From positions 1 to 48,538 of the forward strand of contig JASHSJ010000018.1 of assembly GCA_030040895.1 (NCBI GenBank): a stretch of 48,538 bases of DNA, read 5' to 3'. Below are positions 1 through 9,112 of the stretch, piece after piece (position 1 is the stretch's first letter; each line of letters opens with the position of its first letter). The notes beneath the pieces are model-generated. The model worked only from the letters and a program-made list of their open reading frames with translations. It was not told the origin of the DNA and did no database searches. This DNA is from Microcaldota archaeon. Lineage in GTDB: Archaea; Micrarchaeota; Micrarchaeia; Micrarchaeales; Micrarchaeaceae. The position numbers were made by a program, and so were the translations under genes.

Positions 1-182
1 ACCAATCTATCTACAGCTGAACTGATCCTTCTGTCCAATGCATTGTAATCAGGACTTACGTAAAAGATTATTTCGCCACGCGTCAGAGGCCTGAGTTTAT
101 TTGCAGTGGCTATGGTCCTGAGCGTTTCCATCTCAAGAGATTCTAGCTTCGCCGGAACAATGGCTATAGCAGTTTCTGGCAT
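1..182 (-). CDS. Unrecognised protein, N-terminal 60 residues only (runs off window)
   Basis: An open frame begins with ATG at 182 and continues without a stop to the window edge. The visible N-terminus starts MPETAIAIVPAKLESLEMET and looks like a soluble, mixed alpha/beta cytosolic protein. I see no signal peptide, membrane segment or recognisable motif in this fragment. A TATA-like element at 211-220 lies about 33 bases upstream, so the mRNA would have a very short leader. It is not obviously part of the ligase operon, because the ligase is upstream with a separate promoter-bearing gap between them. Function cannot be assigned. Confidence 0.6.
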   Translation of the reverse strand, partial: MPETAIAIVPAKLESLEMETLRTIATANKLRPLTRGEIIFYVSPDYNALDRRISSAVDRL

Positions 183-210
183 CGTATCACAGAAAACGAT
201 GTATTATCAG

Positions 211-220
211 ATATATAAGT
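211..220 (-). promoter_or_regulatory. TATA box for the edge gene
   Basis: On the minus strand this reads ACTTATATAT, centred about 33 bases before the ATG at 182. This is the spacing expected for an archaeal TATA/TBP site with a short leader. Confidence 0.5.
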
Positions 221-229
221 CTTCATTGC

Positions 230-2008
230 CTAGCTGCCAGAATCTTCCATCCTGACTTTCTTCTGCTGTCCGTACATCTCTATGATCTCCTTTGTCGTAG
301 TAGCTTCTTCTACGCTCTTGTCCTTTCTGAAAGTTTCCTCTCCGACCAGCCTCGGGAATCTCAGCGCATATCCTACTTCGCTTCCATCTTCTTGCTTCTC
401 CCTCCCGCATGTATGCATTGGGCTCTTTGTTATCTCATCTGCCTTTACCGTTACAACATACTTTGGAATAACCCAGAAATCGGGCTTGACAATGGAATCA
501 ACTCTTGCCGGCCTGTTGTCAACCTTTATCTTGTCAAGAGTTTGCTTGAATTCACGCATCTGGGCTTCGGTGAAGCCGCTGCCTATCCTGGATATTGTCT
601 CAAACATATCGCGCTTCTTGTTGTAAACTGCGCCAAGCAATCCCCCGAACTTGAACTCTGCCCTCATGCCCCTGCCAAGATAATACCCGACTATGACAAG
701 GTCTACCGTGTCTTCTAGCTCTCCCCTGTAGCTCCTCTTCATCTTTATCCATGAGAACTTCCTTGCTCCTGCAACGTAGGGCGCGTTCATGTCCTTTGCT
801 ATTATGCCCTCAAGGCCCTCCTCTATGCTCTCCTGAAAGAACTGCTGCAGTTCCTTGGAGCTCTTCGCTATTGTGGATCCTGCAGGCCTTATCACCCCTC
901 CCTTTATGACCTTCTCGAGCCTGCCCCTCCTCTCCTTGTATGGCTCTTCCATGTAGCTCTCTCCATCAAGGTACATCATGTCAAAAGCGAAAAGATGAAG
1001 CGGCATCTCCTGAACCTTTTCTTCAACTCCATGCTTTCTCTTCCTCCGTATCGTTTCCTGGAATGGAAGAAACTCTCTAGTGTCTTCATTGTACGCCAGC
1101 GCCTCTCCCTCAAATATTATGGAATCGGCCTTCATCTCGCCAATCACGGCCTGAGCCAAGTCAGGATACATCTCAGTTGTGTCTTCAAGCCTCCTTGAGT
1201 ATATCTTGACCTTCTTTCCGGACTTGTGGACCTGGCATCTGAATCCATCATATTTCTGGTCAACTGAGCATTCGCCGTGCATCTTCTCCATTATCTCATC
1301 GGCTGTCGGAAGCCTCTCTGCAAGCGCGGGCCTTATCGGCTTGAAAAGTCCTATCTTGAACCTCTCGATGGCGCTCTCTCCCTTTTCCGCAAGCACCTCT
1401 CCAACATATCCCAGGTCGCTGCACAGGTTATAGGCTCTCTCTAGCTTGTCCTTGATCTTCCTGTGGCCAGTCGCCATTATTGAGAGCGCTTCAAGCATTG
1501 TTGAGTCTCCAACTCCGAGCCTTAGCTCATCAAGAGGATACTTGACAAGATACTTTGCCTCCAGCGGAGTTGCTGTTGCTATCAAGCTCGCCAGCATCTT
1601 TGTCTTTGCCTCCTTGCTTCCCTGGCCAGATGTAATGGCCATCTTGACCATTATCTCATAGACATCGTTGATCGTGTGCTCCTTTGACGATATGCCCCTG
1701 ACCTTCGTATCTTTCTTGAGCTCCATCGCAGCGACTCCCATGTCCCCGTGCTTTCTGTATAAACTTTCCACCTTTTCCTTCGGATGTCCCGTCGCCTCTG
1801 ATATCGAATCTTCTACAGTTTTCTCTGCCATCCCAAACTCTATGCCCTCGAACGGTGGCGCGAGAACTCCCTGTGTTATGTATATGGCATTCTTGACCTC
1901 GTTTGGCCTGAGCCTCTTGAACAGCTCGCCCATAACGTCTATCATGCTAAGTCTTGACGATATGGATTCGAGCTTTTCATAATACTCCGATAGCTCTCTG
2001 AACAGCAT
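230..2008 (-). CDS. lig: ATP-dependent DNA ligase
   Basis: Seals nicks in duplex DNA using ATP during replication and repair in the cytoplasm. The 592-aa length is usual for archaeal replicative ligases. Residues 1-210 form the helical DNA-binding domain. The nucleotidyltransferase motif KYDGFR has its adenylated lysine at about residue 252. Further on are FEGEALAY (motif III type), EGIIAK (motif IV) and WIKMKR (motif V), followed by an OB-fold. The start MLFRELSEYYEKLE at ATG 2008 matches the usual archaeal N-terminus. Its own stop lies 47 bases before the start of the edge gene, and the beta-helix gene ends four bases upstream of its start. Confidence 0.97.
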   Translation of the reverse strand: MLFRELSEYYEKLESISSRLSMIDVMGELFKRLRPNEVKNAIYITQGVLAPPFEGIEFGMAEKTVEDSISEATGHPKEKVESLYRKHGDMGVAAMELKKDTKVRGISSKEHTINDVYEIMVKMAITSGQGSKEAKTKMLASLIATATPLEAKYLVKYPLDELRLGVGDSTMLEALSIMATGHRKIKDKLERAYNLCSDLGYVGEVLAEKGESAIERFKIGLFKPIRPALAERLPTADEIMEKMHGECSVDQKYDGFRCQVHKSGKKVKIYSRRLEDTTEMYPDLAQAVIGEMKADSIIFEGEALAYNEDTREFLPFQETIRRKRKHGVEEKVQEMPLHLFAFDMMYLDGESYMEEPYKERRGRLEKVIKGGVIRPAGSTIAKSSKELQQFFQESIEEGLEGIIAKDMNAPYVAGARKFSWIKMKRSYRGELEDTVDLVIVGYYLGRGMRAEFKFGGLLGAVYNKKRDMFETISRIGSGFTEAQMREFKQTLDKIKVDNRPARVDSIVKPDFWVIPKYVVTVKADEITKSPMHTCGREKQEDGSEVGYALRFPRLVGEETFRKDKSVEEATTTKEIIEMYGQQKKVRMEDSGS

Positions 2009-2012
2009 GGTA

Positions 2013-5000
2013 TCAGCTTGAGCACGATGCCGATGACTGCGTTATCCAGCCGCAGCCCGTTTCCTTTGAACAGTAGTTCTGCCCCTCATCCGTGTTATTG
2101 ACGGCTCCGCTCGACTTTGTGCTGCACAGCATTCCGTAGGTTAGGCCTCCGAACCTGTTTCCCTGGAACAGGTTCTGCGTGGAATTTGAAAGGAAGATGC
2201 CGACGCCGCTGGATGCAGATGCTATGTTGTTGTCGAACTGAAGGCCTACGCTGTTTGTTACATAATACGCGGTTCCGCTCGATGACACGTTGTTGTATTC
2301 CAGGGTGCCGGTTTTCATCCCGGTCAGGCTTATGCCCTCTCCGGCGGTCGCTATGCTGAGCGAGTTTAGCATGGCGTCGCTTCCCCCGCTCATGGTTACT
2401 GCTGGGAAGGCGGCGGTAGACGCATTCTGGTATATTGTGTCATTGTACAGCGTGACGCCGCCCAACTCTGACATAACTGGCTGCGTGAAGCCCTCAAGGT
2501 AGCAGTTCTCAAGCGTTGATCCCTGGGACCTTACAAAATTTGCGAAAGTGCCGCCGTTTAACGCTGCTATAGTGTGTCCTTCGCAGTTTATGGTAGTGGT
2601 ATTAGCGTATATGCTGTAGCAGATCGCGCCAGTGGAATAAAATCCATCAGTCTGTATTACATATGTGGATGCGCCAGTGGCAACCGGGCACTGTATTGGT
2701 GCGGCGCCGGGCAGCACTACCACCATCCAGTTGCAGCCATCCTTCTTTCCTCCGTAGTTTATTATCCCGTATTCAGAGCCGAGCGCCGAATCCTGGGCGT
2801 CGCAGGCGTAGTCGGCCTGCGCGCTGCCGGTGAAGTTGTTGTACTGGACCGTATTATTGAAAGATTTCTGTTCTATCATTATCCCGACGTGGTTTGCTAT
2901 GCCCCTGTTATAGGTTATCTCGTTGTTCTTTGATGCTGAGCTGACCAGTATTCCGGTGTTTGGCCCTCCGCCGCTCACGTTGTTGCGCGTTATTATGTTA
3001 TGCGATGAGTTGTACATAGCTATGCTCACGTTCGACGCAGTGGTGAACATGGCGTTTTGGACCGTGCTGAGCATTACGTTCCTGAGCGTTATGCCGTATT
3101 CCACTGCCCCGTAGCCGGTGCTGTTCATGATGTTTATGTCGTAAGCATTCGAAACGTTTATCGCATATTGGAATCCGGATGCCCTGCAGTTGTTCAGGGT
3201 TACATTTGTCACGTTCTGCAGCAGGAACGCCGGTCCCGCTCCGGTTCCACCCGATGATGCAACTGTCCTCGACCCGCAGTTTAGCACTACGTCGCTAGTC
3301 TCCACGTCTATGCAGTCGTCCTGGTCTGTCACTATGCTCTGCGAAAGGAAGTATGAGCCTGGTTTGACTATCCTTATGCACGAAAACACCTGTATGGAGT
3401 TTGTTGTGGCGTTGGCTGTGCGGCGTGCGCACGTGGCCCAGGCTGTATTCGTAAGCCCGCACGAGGTTAGCAGCATGAGATTGGTGTTTTGTCCGGCGGA
3501 ATCTGGAGTTGCATAAACATCGTAGTTGGTATTGTTCCTCGATATGCCGGAGCTGAAGATATTTGATTCCGATTGGGTCAGATAAACGCCGTAGAGATTG
3601 TACAGCATGTGCATGTTGTATACCTGGGAGCTTGATGTATTCGTGAGGTAGAGCCCGTAGCTGCTGTTCGTGGAGCTCGCGTTCTGAAGGATGGTACCTG
3701 CGCTGCCGTTCAGGAATATAGCATACGTGTCGTTGTTGCCGGATTGGCTTACAAGCTTGTTCTGGGCAGAGTCCTTTACTGCAATTCCTATTATAGACGA
3801 GTCAACCGTGCAGTTGCGCACGGTGACATTGGGGGCGTGCACCAGTATGCCCTCAAATGCCGATGATATGGTATAGCCAGTGCAGCTGAGCGTCACGCTG
3901 GGCGCCATTATGCTTATGCAGGGTATGTTATACTGCTCCTGCAGCTGCTGGGATATCCCGAGATACGTGCTAGGGCTTATGTCGCTGGACAGCGCATAGG
4001 TGCCCGGACTCCTTATCGTTCCACAGCTGTTTATCGAAGGGCCTAGCACTGTCTGAGATATGTTGGCCGGTATGTTGGCGCCAACACAGGTGAGGAAGCT
4101 GCAGCCGCTCTGGTTGTAGCAGATGTTGCCCTGCGCGTAGCTGCTGAACTTGTATCCGCTGCCTGGCCCGCATACAAACGACAGCTGCGATCCGGCGACA
4201 TAGTTGTCTATGAACTGGTTGTTGGATGCGCTGACGTTGAATCCTATTACGTAATCCTGTATCAGCGTGTTGTTCCTGAACACTATGCTTGAATTCTGGC
4301 CTGTAACATAAACTGCACCGTATGGGCTGGCTGAGCTGCTGAGGAGATTATCGGCAACGTTTCCGGTACTGTTGTCAAGATTTATGTTTGAGATGTAGTT
4401 GGTGCTTATGTTGCTGTTCAGTATGCTGAGATCCTGTACCCTGTACGCGTATACGCCGTACGAGAAGTTTGATATGGTGCAGCCCTGCACGCTGAAGTTG
4501 CTCTGGTTGGCGACAAATATCCCATAGCTGAATGGAGGAATGCCTGTATATGGGCCAGATCCCTGTATGGTGTTGGTGCCGCACATTATGCTGACATCTG
4601 GAGACGCGACTGCTATGCAGGGTGCGGCAGTGTTTGACGTCTTCACATTCTCGCTGAGATAGTACGTGCCTGGGCTGGTTATCGACTGGCAGCTGGAAAG
4701 GTATGCTGCTGATACCTTTGAAGCAGTAGTTGTGGATTGCGGAGTGTTGCTTGGCGTTGGGATTATGTGTGCAAAATACGAATATGCAAGTATCCCTACT
4801 ATAAGCACCGCAATAACGCCAACAAGTATAAACTTGCGCCTGCTTGAGGAAAACTCGACTTTTGGAGTGTAGATTATGGATGGAGTAGGTTGGGACTTTG
4901 GGGGTGGAGGTGTGGGAGTAGGTTGGGGAGCGGGCTGCTCAGTAGGCGGTGAAGTAGGCTGGGGCGGTGGGGATGGAGCACCGGGCTGCGGTTGCGGTGC

Positions 5001-5096
5001 GGGGGATGTAGGCTGGGTTGGAATATATGGCTGCACCGGCTGTTGCGGCTGCTGGGCCGGTTGGCTCTGTCCAGTAGGATCTGACTGTCCCATCAT
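2013..5096 (-). CDS. Large cell-surface protein: Pro-rich tail, one TM, right-handed beta-helix repeats
   Basis: About 1,027 residues. Residues ~1-75 are Pro/Gln-rich (PQPQPGAPSPPPQPTSPP). A basic stretch and one TM helix follow (FILVGVIAVLIVGILAYSYF), then ~920 extracellular residues rich in Asn-X-Ser/Thr sequons. The ectodomain resembles NosD/parallel beta-helix proteins: short N-rich rungs such as NNTLI, NSNIS and YNNVS recur. Four modules each open with a Cys and a PGTYYLS-like turn (SITSPGTYYLS, TIRSPGTYALS, RIVKPGSYFLS, and a weaker TGASTYVIQ). It probably binds or processes surface polysaccharide, or is structural; no catalytic residues are evident. The frame extends to a TTG at 5117, but the TATA at 5117-5128 puts transcription start near 5096, so the ATG-ATG at 5096/5093 is preferred. 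Confidence 0.85.
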   Translation of the reverse strand: MMGQSDPTGQSQPAQQPQQPVQPYIPTQPTSPAPQPQPGAPSPPPQPTSPPTEQPAPQPTPTPPPPKSQPTPSIIYTPKVEFSSSRRKFILVGVIAVLIVGILAYSYFAHIIPTPSNTPQSTTTASKVSAAYLSSCQSITSPGTYYLSENVKTSNTAAPCIAVASPDVSIMCGTNTIQGSGPYTGIPPFSYGIFVANQSNFSVQGCTISNFSYGVYAYRVQDLSILNSNISTNYISNINLDNSTGNVADNLLSSSASPYGAVYVTGQNSSIVFRNNTLIQDYVIGFNVSASNNQFIDNYVAGSQLSFVCGPGSGYKFSSYAQGNICYNQSGCSFLTCVGANIPANISQTVLGPSINSCGTIRSPGTYALSSDISPSTYLGISQQLQEQYNIPCISIMAPSVTLSCTGYTISSAFEGILVHAPNVTVRNCTVDSSIIGIAVKDSAQNKLVSQSGNNDTYAIFLNGSAGTILQNASSTNSSYGLYLTNTSSSQVYNMHMLYNLYGVYLTQSESNIFSSGISRNNTNYDVYATPDSAGQNTNLMLLTSCGLTNTAWATCARRTANATTNSIQVFSCIRIVKPGSYFLSQSIVTDQDDCIDVETSDVVLNCGSRTVASSGGTGAGPAFLLQNVTNVTLNNCRASGFQYAINVSNAYDINIMNSTGYGAVEYGITLRNVMLSTVQNAMFTTASNVSIAMYNSSHNIITRNNVSGGGPNTGILVSSASKNNEITYNRGIANHVGIMIEQKSFNNTVQYNNFTGSAQADYACDAQDSALGSEYGIINYGGKKDGCNWMVVVLPGAAPIQCPVATGASTYVIQTDGFYSTGAICYSIYANTTTINCEGHTIAALNGGTFANFVRSQGSTLENCYLEGFTQPVMSELGGVTLYNDTIYQNASTAAFPAVTMSGGSDAMLNSLSIATAGEGISLTGMKTGTLEYNNVSSSGTAYYVTNSVGLQFDNNIASASSGVGIFLSNSTQNLFQGNRFGGLTYGMLCSTKSSGAVNNTDEGQNYCSKETGCGWITQSSASCSS

Positions 5097-5116
5097 GAAG
5101 AAGCATATGTCAGCCA

Positions 5117-5128
5117 ATATTTAAAAAC
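5117..5128 (-). promoter_or_regulatory. TATA box of the beta-helix surface protein
   Basis: Minus strand reads TTTTTAAATATT, centred about 26 bases before the ATG at 5096. This predicts a leaderless transcript and argues against the upstream TTG start. Confidence 0.6.
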
Positions 5129-5142
5129 CATACAAAGAAACC

Positions 5143-5152
5143 TTATTTAAAA
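5143..5152 (+). promoter_or_regulatory. TATA box of tRNA-Thr
   Basis: TTATTTAAAA is centred about 26 bases before the mature tRNA 5' end at 5173. Confidence 0.55.
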
Positions 5153-5172
5153 GAAAAAGCAATAACATATGG

Positions 5173-5247
5173 GCCCGGGTAGCTCAGTCTGGTAGTAGCG
5201 CTTGTCTCGTAAACAAGAGGCCGAGGGTTCAAATCCCTCTCCGGGCT
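5173..5247 (+). tRNA. tRNA-Thr(CGT)
   Basis: Acceptor GCCCGGG pairs with TCCGGGC (one G-U). Anticodon stem CTTGT/ACAAG encloses loop CTCGTAA, giving anticodon CGT (reads ACG). T-stem GAGGG/CCCTC has loop TTCAAAT. The discriminator is T73, as usual for archaeal tRNA-Thr. CCA is not encoded. The D-stem has only three clear pairs. Its 3' end is just 3 bases from the stop of the convergent glycosyltransferase gene. Confidence 0.95.
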
Positions 5248-5250
5248 TAT

Positions 5251-6855
5251 TTATTTTCCAGAAACCGACCATAGTCCTACTTCGGGATTGCTATAGTTTG
5301 CGATGTTTGATATGGTGCAGTTGCTCCCAAGCCAGTTCTCCGTTAGCACTGTCGTGTTCGTCACGTTACCCTTGTAAAGCGTTATCAAATATTGGCCGGG
5401 GATCGACCCGTCGCAATGATTTCCTTCCGTATAATTCACTGTGATGCTGCTGTTGTATCCGGTTAGAAATTGTAGATATGTTTCAACCGTAGGAACCCCG
5501 TATTCATAGAGCAGCAGGCTTATCGGAAGCGGATCAGCCACCCATACACGTGCAGGATGGACAGCGCTGCCGGCCGTGACGTTGCCCATAACCTCAGAAA
5601 AGACTTTCGTTGCTGAATAGATGGATGCGTTGTACTGATAAAGTGTTAGCATCACTGATGCATTGAAACCTAGCGTTATGATGATGAACACGCAGAGCAC
5701 CATCATTCCAATCCTATCAGAGAAGACGATTGTGAATGCATGAGAAATGTCAGAGACAGCAAATGCGGCTAGTATGGAGAGCGGAGCAGCAACCACCATG
5801 AGGTATCTTGTCACAACCGTGGCTGTCGAGTAGCTGGAAAGTGATATCGTACCGAAGAACAGATAGAGCATGAAGCCGATGCCTATTATGGCGTTCATCA
5901 TTGCTGGTCTGTCGCGCTTCTTAAATCCTATAATCAGGCCCGCTATTGCCCAGAGTGCCATAGGTCCGATCGGAGGCACCTCCCCCCCTGTTACAGAAGT
6001 GGCGGTATGGCCTATGCCAGGCAGCCCGTAGCCATATGTTATAGATATGAATTCTACGATATTATACAAAATTCCCACTGTGCCTGAGCTCTGGAACTGC
6101 GAGTAATGGAGTAGATAAAGCGGACTGCCGCTCTGCCAATAGAATATCAGCAGGTAGATGATGGCCATGACAAAAATTCCAGAAATAAAGAACAGTGCAC
6201 TTGCCCTGGAAAGCCTAAGCATGGCATGTACTTCTTTCTTTGGAGACTCTGCACTGAACGAAAGGAATATGACTGCACACGCAAAGAAGAAAACAAAAAG
6301 CACGGAAAGCAGCTGGGCATAGACAGCCAACATGGAAACTGCACCAGCCACAAAGTAGAGCATAGGTTTCTGTTTTTGAGATTGCGCATTTGCAACGAAA
6401 ATGTATATTGAAAAACATGCAATAGCCCCTTGCAGCATGTCTGGAACCACCCTTGTTGCGTATGCAACTATGAAAGGCGCTGAAGCCACGAACAATAGTG
6501 ATATGGTAGCGAGCTTCGTATCGTACAATTTCTTTGCAATAAGGAAAGTAAATGCCATTATGGCAACATATTCGATGATGCCTGGAAGCGACGCCGAATA
6601 TATGTTGGCTCCAAATGCAAGGAATGAAAAGGCAATTGTGAGCGGGAACAGGAAACCGTAGGTGTATGTGGACTGGGTAAGATGGAAGGTCCCAATAAGG
6701 ATTTCATGGGCATATGCAAGGTATGCGACATCATCATACCCCACAAATGGGCCTGAGTACATGAGCAGTGCGAGCACTAAGCCACAAAGAATAATGAGAA
6801 CCGGCAATAGGACAGCGTTGCCACCGGTTTTTTTATCCTTCAACATATAAAGCAT
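5251..6855 (-). CDS. GT-C-fold membrane glycosyltransferase (GT39/ArnT/PMT-like), copy 1
   Basis: A 534-aa polytopic membrane protein with roughly ten or more hydrophobic segments and a short polar C-terminal domain with Asn-X-Ser/Thr sites. After TM1 it carries YVGYDDVAYLAYAHEIL; an acidic pair in the first extracytoplasmic loop is the catalytic signature of dolichyl-phosphate-sugar-dependent GT-C enzymes. TRVVPDMLQGA further on matches the family's R-x-x-x-x-D region. It probably transfers a lipid-linked sugar to surface glycoprotein or lipid. It is paralogous along its whole length to the gene at 7423-9018. Start: ATG 6855, or ATG 6846, which fits better with the TATA-like GATAAATAA at 6870-6878. 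Specific substrate unknown. Confidence 0.8.
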   Translation of the reverse strand: MLYMLKDKKTGGNAVLLPVLIILCGLVLALLMYSGPFVGYDDVAYLAYAHEILIGTFHLTQSTYTYGFLFPLTIAFSFLAFGANIYSASLPGIIEYVAIMAFTFLIAKKLYDTKLATISLLFVASAPFIVAYATRVVPDMLQGAIACFSIYIFVANAQSQKQKPMLYFVAGAVSMLAVYAQLLSVLFVFFFACAVIFLSFSAESPKKEVHAMLRLSRASALFFISGIFVMAIIYLLIFYWQSGSPLYLLHYSQFQSSGTVGILYNIVEFISITYGYGLPGIGHTATSVTGGEVPPIGPMALWAIAGLIIGFKKRDRPAMMNAIIGIGFMLYLFFGTISLSSYSTATVVTRYLMVVAAPLSILAAFAVSDISHAFTIVFSDRIGMMVLCVFIIITLGFNASVMLTLYQYNASIYSATKVFSEVMGNVTAGSAVHPARVWVADPLPISLLLYEYGVPTVETYLQFLTGYNSSITVNYTEGNHCDGSIPGQYLITLYKGNVTNTTVLTENWLGSNCTISNIANYSNPEVGLWSVSGK

Positions 6856-6904
6856 AATCCACTGTGGATTATTTATCAGTTATGGATGTTTGTCGAAGGC
6901 ACCA

Positions 6905-7327
6905 TCAGAATGCGGCAGCAGGAAGCGGGACCCCGGGCTCAAGCACGCCGTATTTCTTCTCCGAGGCCAAGAATCCTTGCGCAGTAAACGCCGTTTCCAT
7001 TATGTCGCAGAGCTTTGATATGTCCCTATCGTAGTTAAATCCTGCTCCGCTGAATACATCCTTTGAAAAGTTTACTTCGAAATAAGGATTTTCATATGGC
7101 CTGCTGTCACTACGCAAGCGAGGTATGATTTCTTTGAACTTTACCAGTAAGCCGCCATCTTCTAGCCTTATCTCGGCTGCGAAGTTTAAGCCAGGCTCGC
7201 TGTCAAATCTGCTTAGCACTTTCCTGTCCAGAAGATTAGCTATATCATCCGACGCCAAGGCTATAACGGACTCCAGCCTTTGGGACCTGCTTCTTTCAGG
7301 GGCCTGACCAGTTTTAGTACCTCCCAT
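6905..7327 (-). CDS. Unrecognised cytosolic protein between two glycosyltransferase genes
   Basis: 140 residues from ATG 7327 (MGGTKTGQAPERSR), soluble, with no signal peptide or TM. The middle contains alternating strands (FAAEIRLEDGGLLVKFKEI, YFEVNFSKDVF), and the C-terminus ends PGVPLPAAAF. The open frame runs upstream to a TTG at 7513, but that would overlap the end of the glycosyltransferase at 7423, and a TATA-like TTATAAATA lies at about 7365-7373, so 7327 is the likely start. The protein sits between paralogous GT-C genes, but nothing links it functionally to glycosylation. Confidence 0.6.
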   Translation of the reverse strand: MGGTKTGQAPERSRSQRLESVIALASDDIANLLDRKVLSRFDSEPGLNFAAEIRLEDGGLLVKFKEIIPRLRSDSRPYENPYFEVNFSKDVFSGAGFNYDRDISKLCDIMETAFTAQGFLASEKKYGVLEPGVPLPAAAF

Positions 7328-7422
7328 AAACACACACTTAGTAAATTCATTTTGCTGGTTCAGATATTTATAAGTGCACATGACTGCGATTTCAGGAACT
7401 TTTTTCGGATTTTGAAAGACGG

Positions 7423-9018
7423 CTATCCTACCTTGTACAGCTCTATCCTGATCGGAGTGGTCATACTGGTGTAATTGCCTATATATGAGATTGTGCAATT
7501 TGTGCCGAGCCAAGCGTCCATGATCAAAGTCGTGTTCTGTGTGTTGGCCGCATACAACGCAGCCAGGTATTGGTTTGATATGGAAGGGTTGCAGCTTGTG
7601 CCAGCCGTATTCCTGACAATGACACTGCTGTTAAAGCCGGTAACAAACCAAAGAAACGACGCCACCGGGTCTATCCCATAGCCTCCAGCCGAGAAGTTCA
7701 GTATTATTGGATCCGCCACCCAGAACTGCGTGGTTGCGTTCGGATTGCTTGCGATTGCTGCCTTGGCAGCATCGGAAAAAATCATGGTTGTATGGTATAT
7801 GGACTGGTTGTAAACGTAAAGCGATGAGAGCACCAGCGCGTTGAATCCCAATGTTATGGCCAGGAATGCGCCGATAACCGCCAGCCTGCCCTTCTCCCTG
7901 AACACTATTGCAAATACGTCTGCTATGTCCGATATTGCATATGCAGAAAGTATTGCAAGGGGTGCGGCTACCACCATGAAGTACCTTGTTACAACATATG
8001 CGGTAGTGTAGCTGGACAGCGATATTGTACCAAAGAACAAATACAACAAAAATCCAATCCCGATTATGGAGCACAATATTGCGGCCCTGTCTCTTTTCTT
8101 GTATCCTATGAAAACTCCGGCTATGGCCCAGAGCGCCATTGGTCCTATCGGGGGTATCTCGCCGGCAAGTGATGAAGGAGCCAGTCCAGCAGAGGCAGGG
8201 GATCCATAGCTGTATATCGTGATTATGAACTCTAGTGTATTGTAGAGTATCCCTGGAGTGTTTGTGCTCTCAAAGCTGGAATAATGGTATATGTAAAGTG
8301 GATTGCCTGTAAGCCAGTAGAATATCATTAGATATATCACTAACATCAGTACCATACCGGCAACAACATATGCAGAATCGTGGACGGTAAGTTCAAGAGG
8401 GCGGGCTTTCTTGCCGTTGGTCTTGAAGAATATGGCAAGCGCGAATACGGCACAGGCAAAGAAGAAAACAAACAGCAGCGACAGCAGCTGAGCGTAAACG
8501 CACAGCATGGCAACCACGCCGCTTGCAAAATATAGAATGTGTTTGTGGCCTTTTGACTGTGTGGCCATGACAAATATGTATATGGCTGCAGCAGCGAGAG
8601 CACCCTGCAGCATGTCAGGAAGCGCCCTGGTGACATACGCAACAACGAACGGCGCTGTTGCAACAGCAAGCAGCGACATGTTTGCTATTCTTTTATTGTA
8701 CAGCCTTCTCGCAATGAGGAACGTGAACAGCATTATTGCTACATATTCAACGACTCCAGGAAGTGAAATGGCGTATATGTTGGCTCCGAAGATGTATACT
8801 GATAGAGCAAGAGTGGATGTAAACAGCAGCCCGTAGTCGTACGGGGATTGCGTTATGTTAAACGTTCCGGCCAGTATCTGATGTGCGTATGCTATGTAAG
8901 CGGCGTCGTCATATCCAACATAAGGGCCGGAGTACATGAACAGTGCAAGCGCAACGCCCGCAATGACAATCAATGCAGGAACAAGATACTGGTGCTGGCA
9001 CTTTGTCATGATATTCAC
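7423..9018 (-). CDS. GT-C-fold membrane glycosyltransferase (GT39/ArnT/PMT-like), copy 2
   Basis: 531 residues, polytopic, aligning without large gaps to the product of 5251-6855. Shared blocks include PYVGYDDAAYIAYAHQIL (acidic pair in the first outer loop), TRALPDMLQGAL, LYIYHYSSFES, GEIPPIGPMALWAIAG and LFFGTISLSSYTTAYVVTRY. The C-terminal ~120 residues form a small extracytoplasmic domain with sequons and paired cysteines (SCNPSIS, GTNCTIS), also matched in copy 1. Predicted to transfer lipid-linked sugars outside the membrane. Start GTG 9018 or ATG 9009; I cannot decide. The two copies probably arose by tandem duplication and may use different donors or acceptors. Confidence 0.8.
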   Translation of the reverse strand: MNIMTKCQHQYLVPALIVIAGVALALFMYSGPYVGYDDAAYIAYAHQILAGTFNITQSPYDYGLLFTSTLALSVYIFGANIYAISLPGVVEYVAIMLFTFLIARRLYNKRIANMSLLAVATAPFVVAYVTRALPDMLQGALAAAAIYIFVMATQSKGHKHILYFASGVVAMLCVYAQLLSLLFVFFFACAVFALAIFFKTNGKKARPLELTVHDSAYVVAGMVLMLVIYLMIFYWLTGNPLYIYHYSSFESTNTPGILYNTLEFIITIYSYGSPASAGLAPSSLAGEIPPIGPMALWAIAGVFIGYKKRDRAAILCSIIGIGFLLYLFFGTISLSSYTTAYVVTRYFMVVAAPLAILSAYAISDIADVFAIVFREKGRLAVIGAFLAITLGFNALVLSSLYVYNQSIYHTTMIFSDAAKAAIASNPNATTQFWVADPIILNFSAGGYGIDPVASFLWFVTGFNSSVIVRNTAGTSCNPSISNQYLAALYAANTQNTTLIMDAWLGTNCTISYIGNYTSMTTPIRIELYKVG

Positions 9019-9112
9019 CGGCTGGCATTGGCTAGGATACTAATATGGCTGCAAAACAAAAGTTAATAAATGCGCCCGTGGAAATAAAGATTCGGGATTC
9101 CTACTGATTTTT

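Noticed and set aside
7328-7513. N-terminal extension of the gene at 6905-7327
   Set aside because: Starts at a TTG inside the coding end of the neighbouring glycosyltransferase and bypasses a TATA-like element at about 7365-7373.
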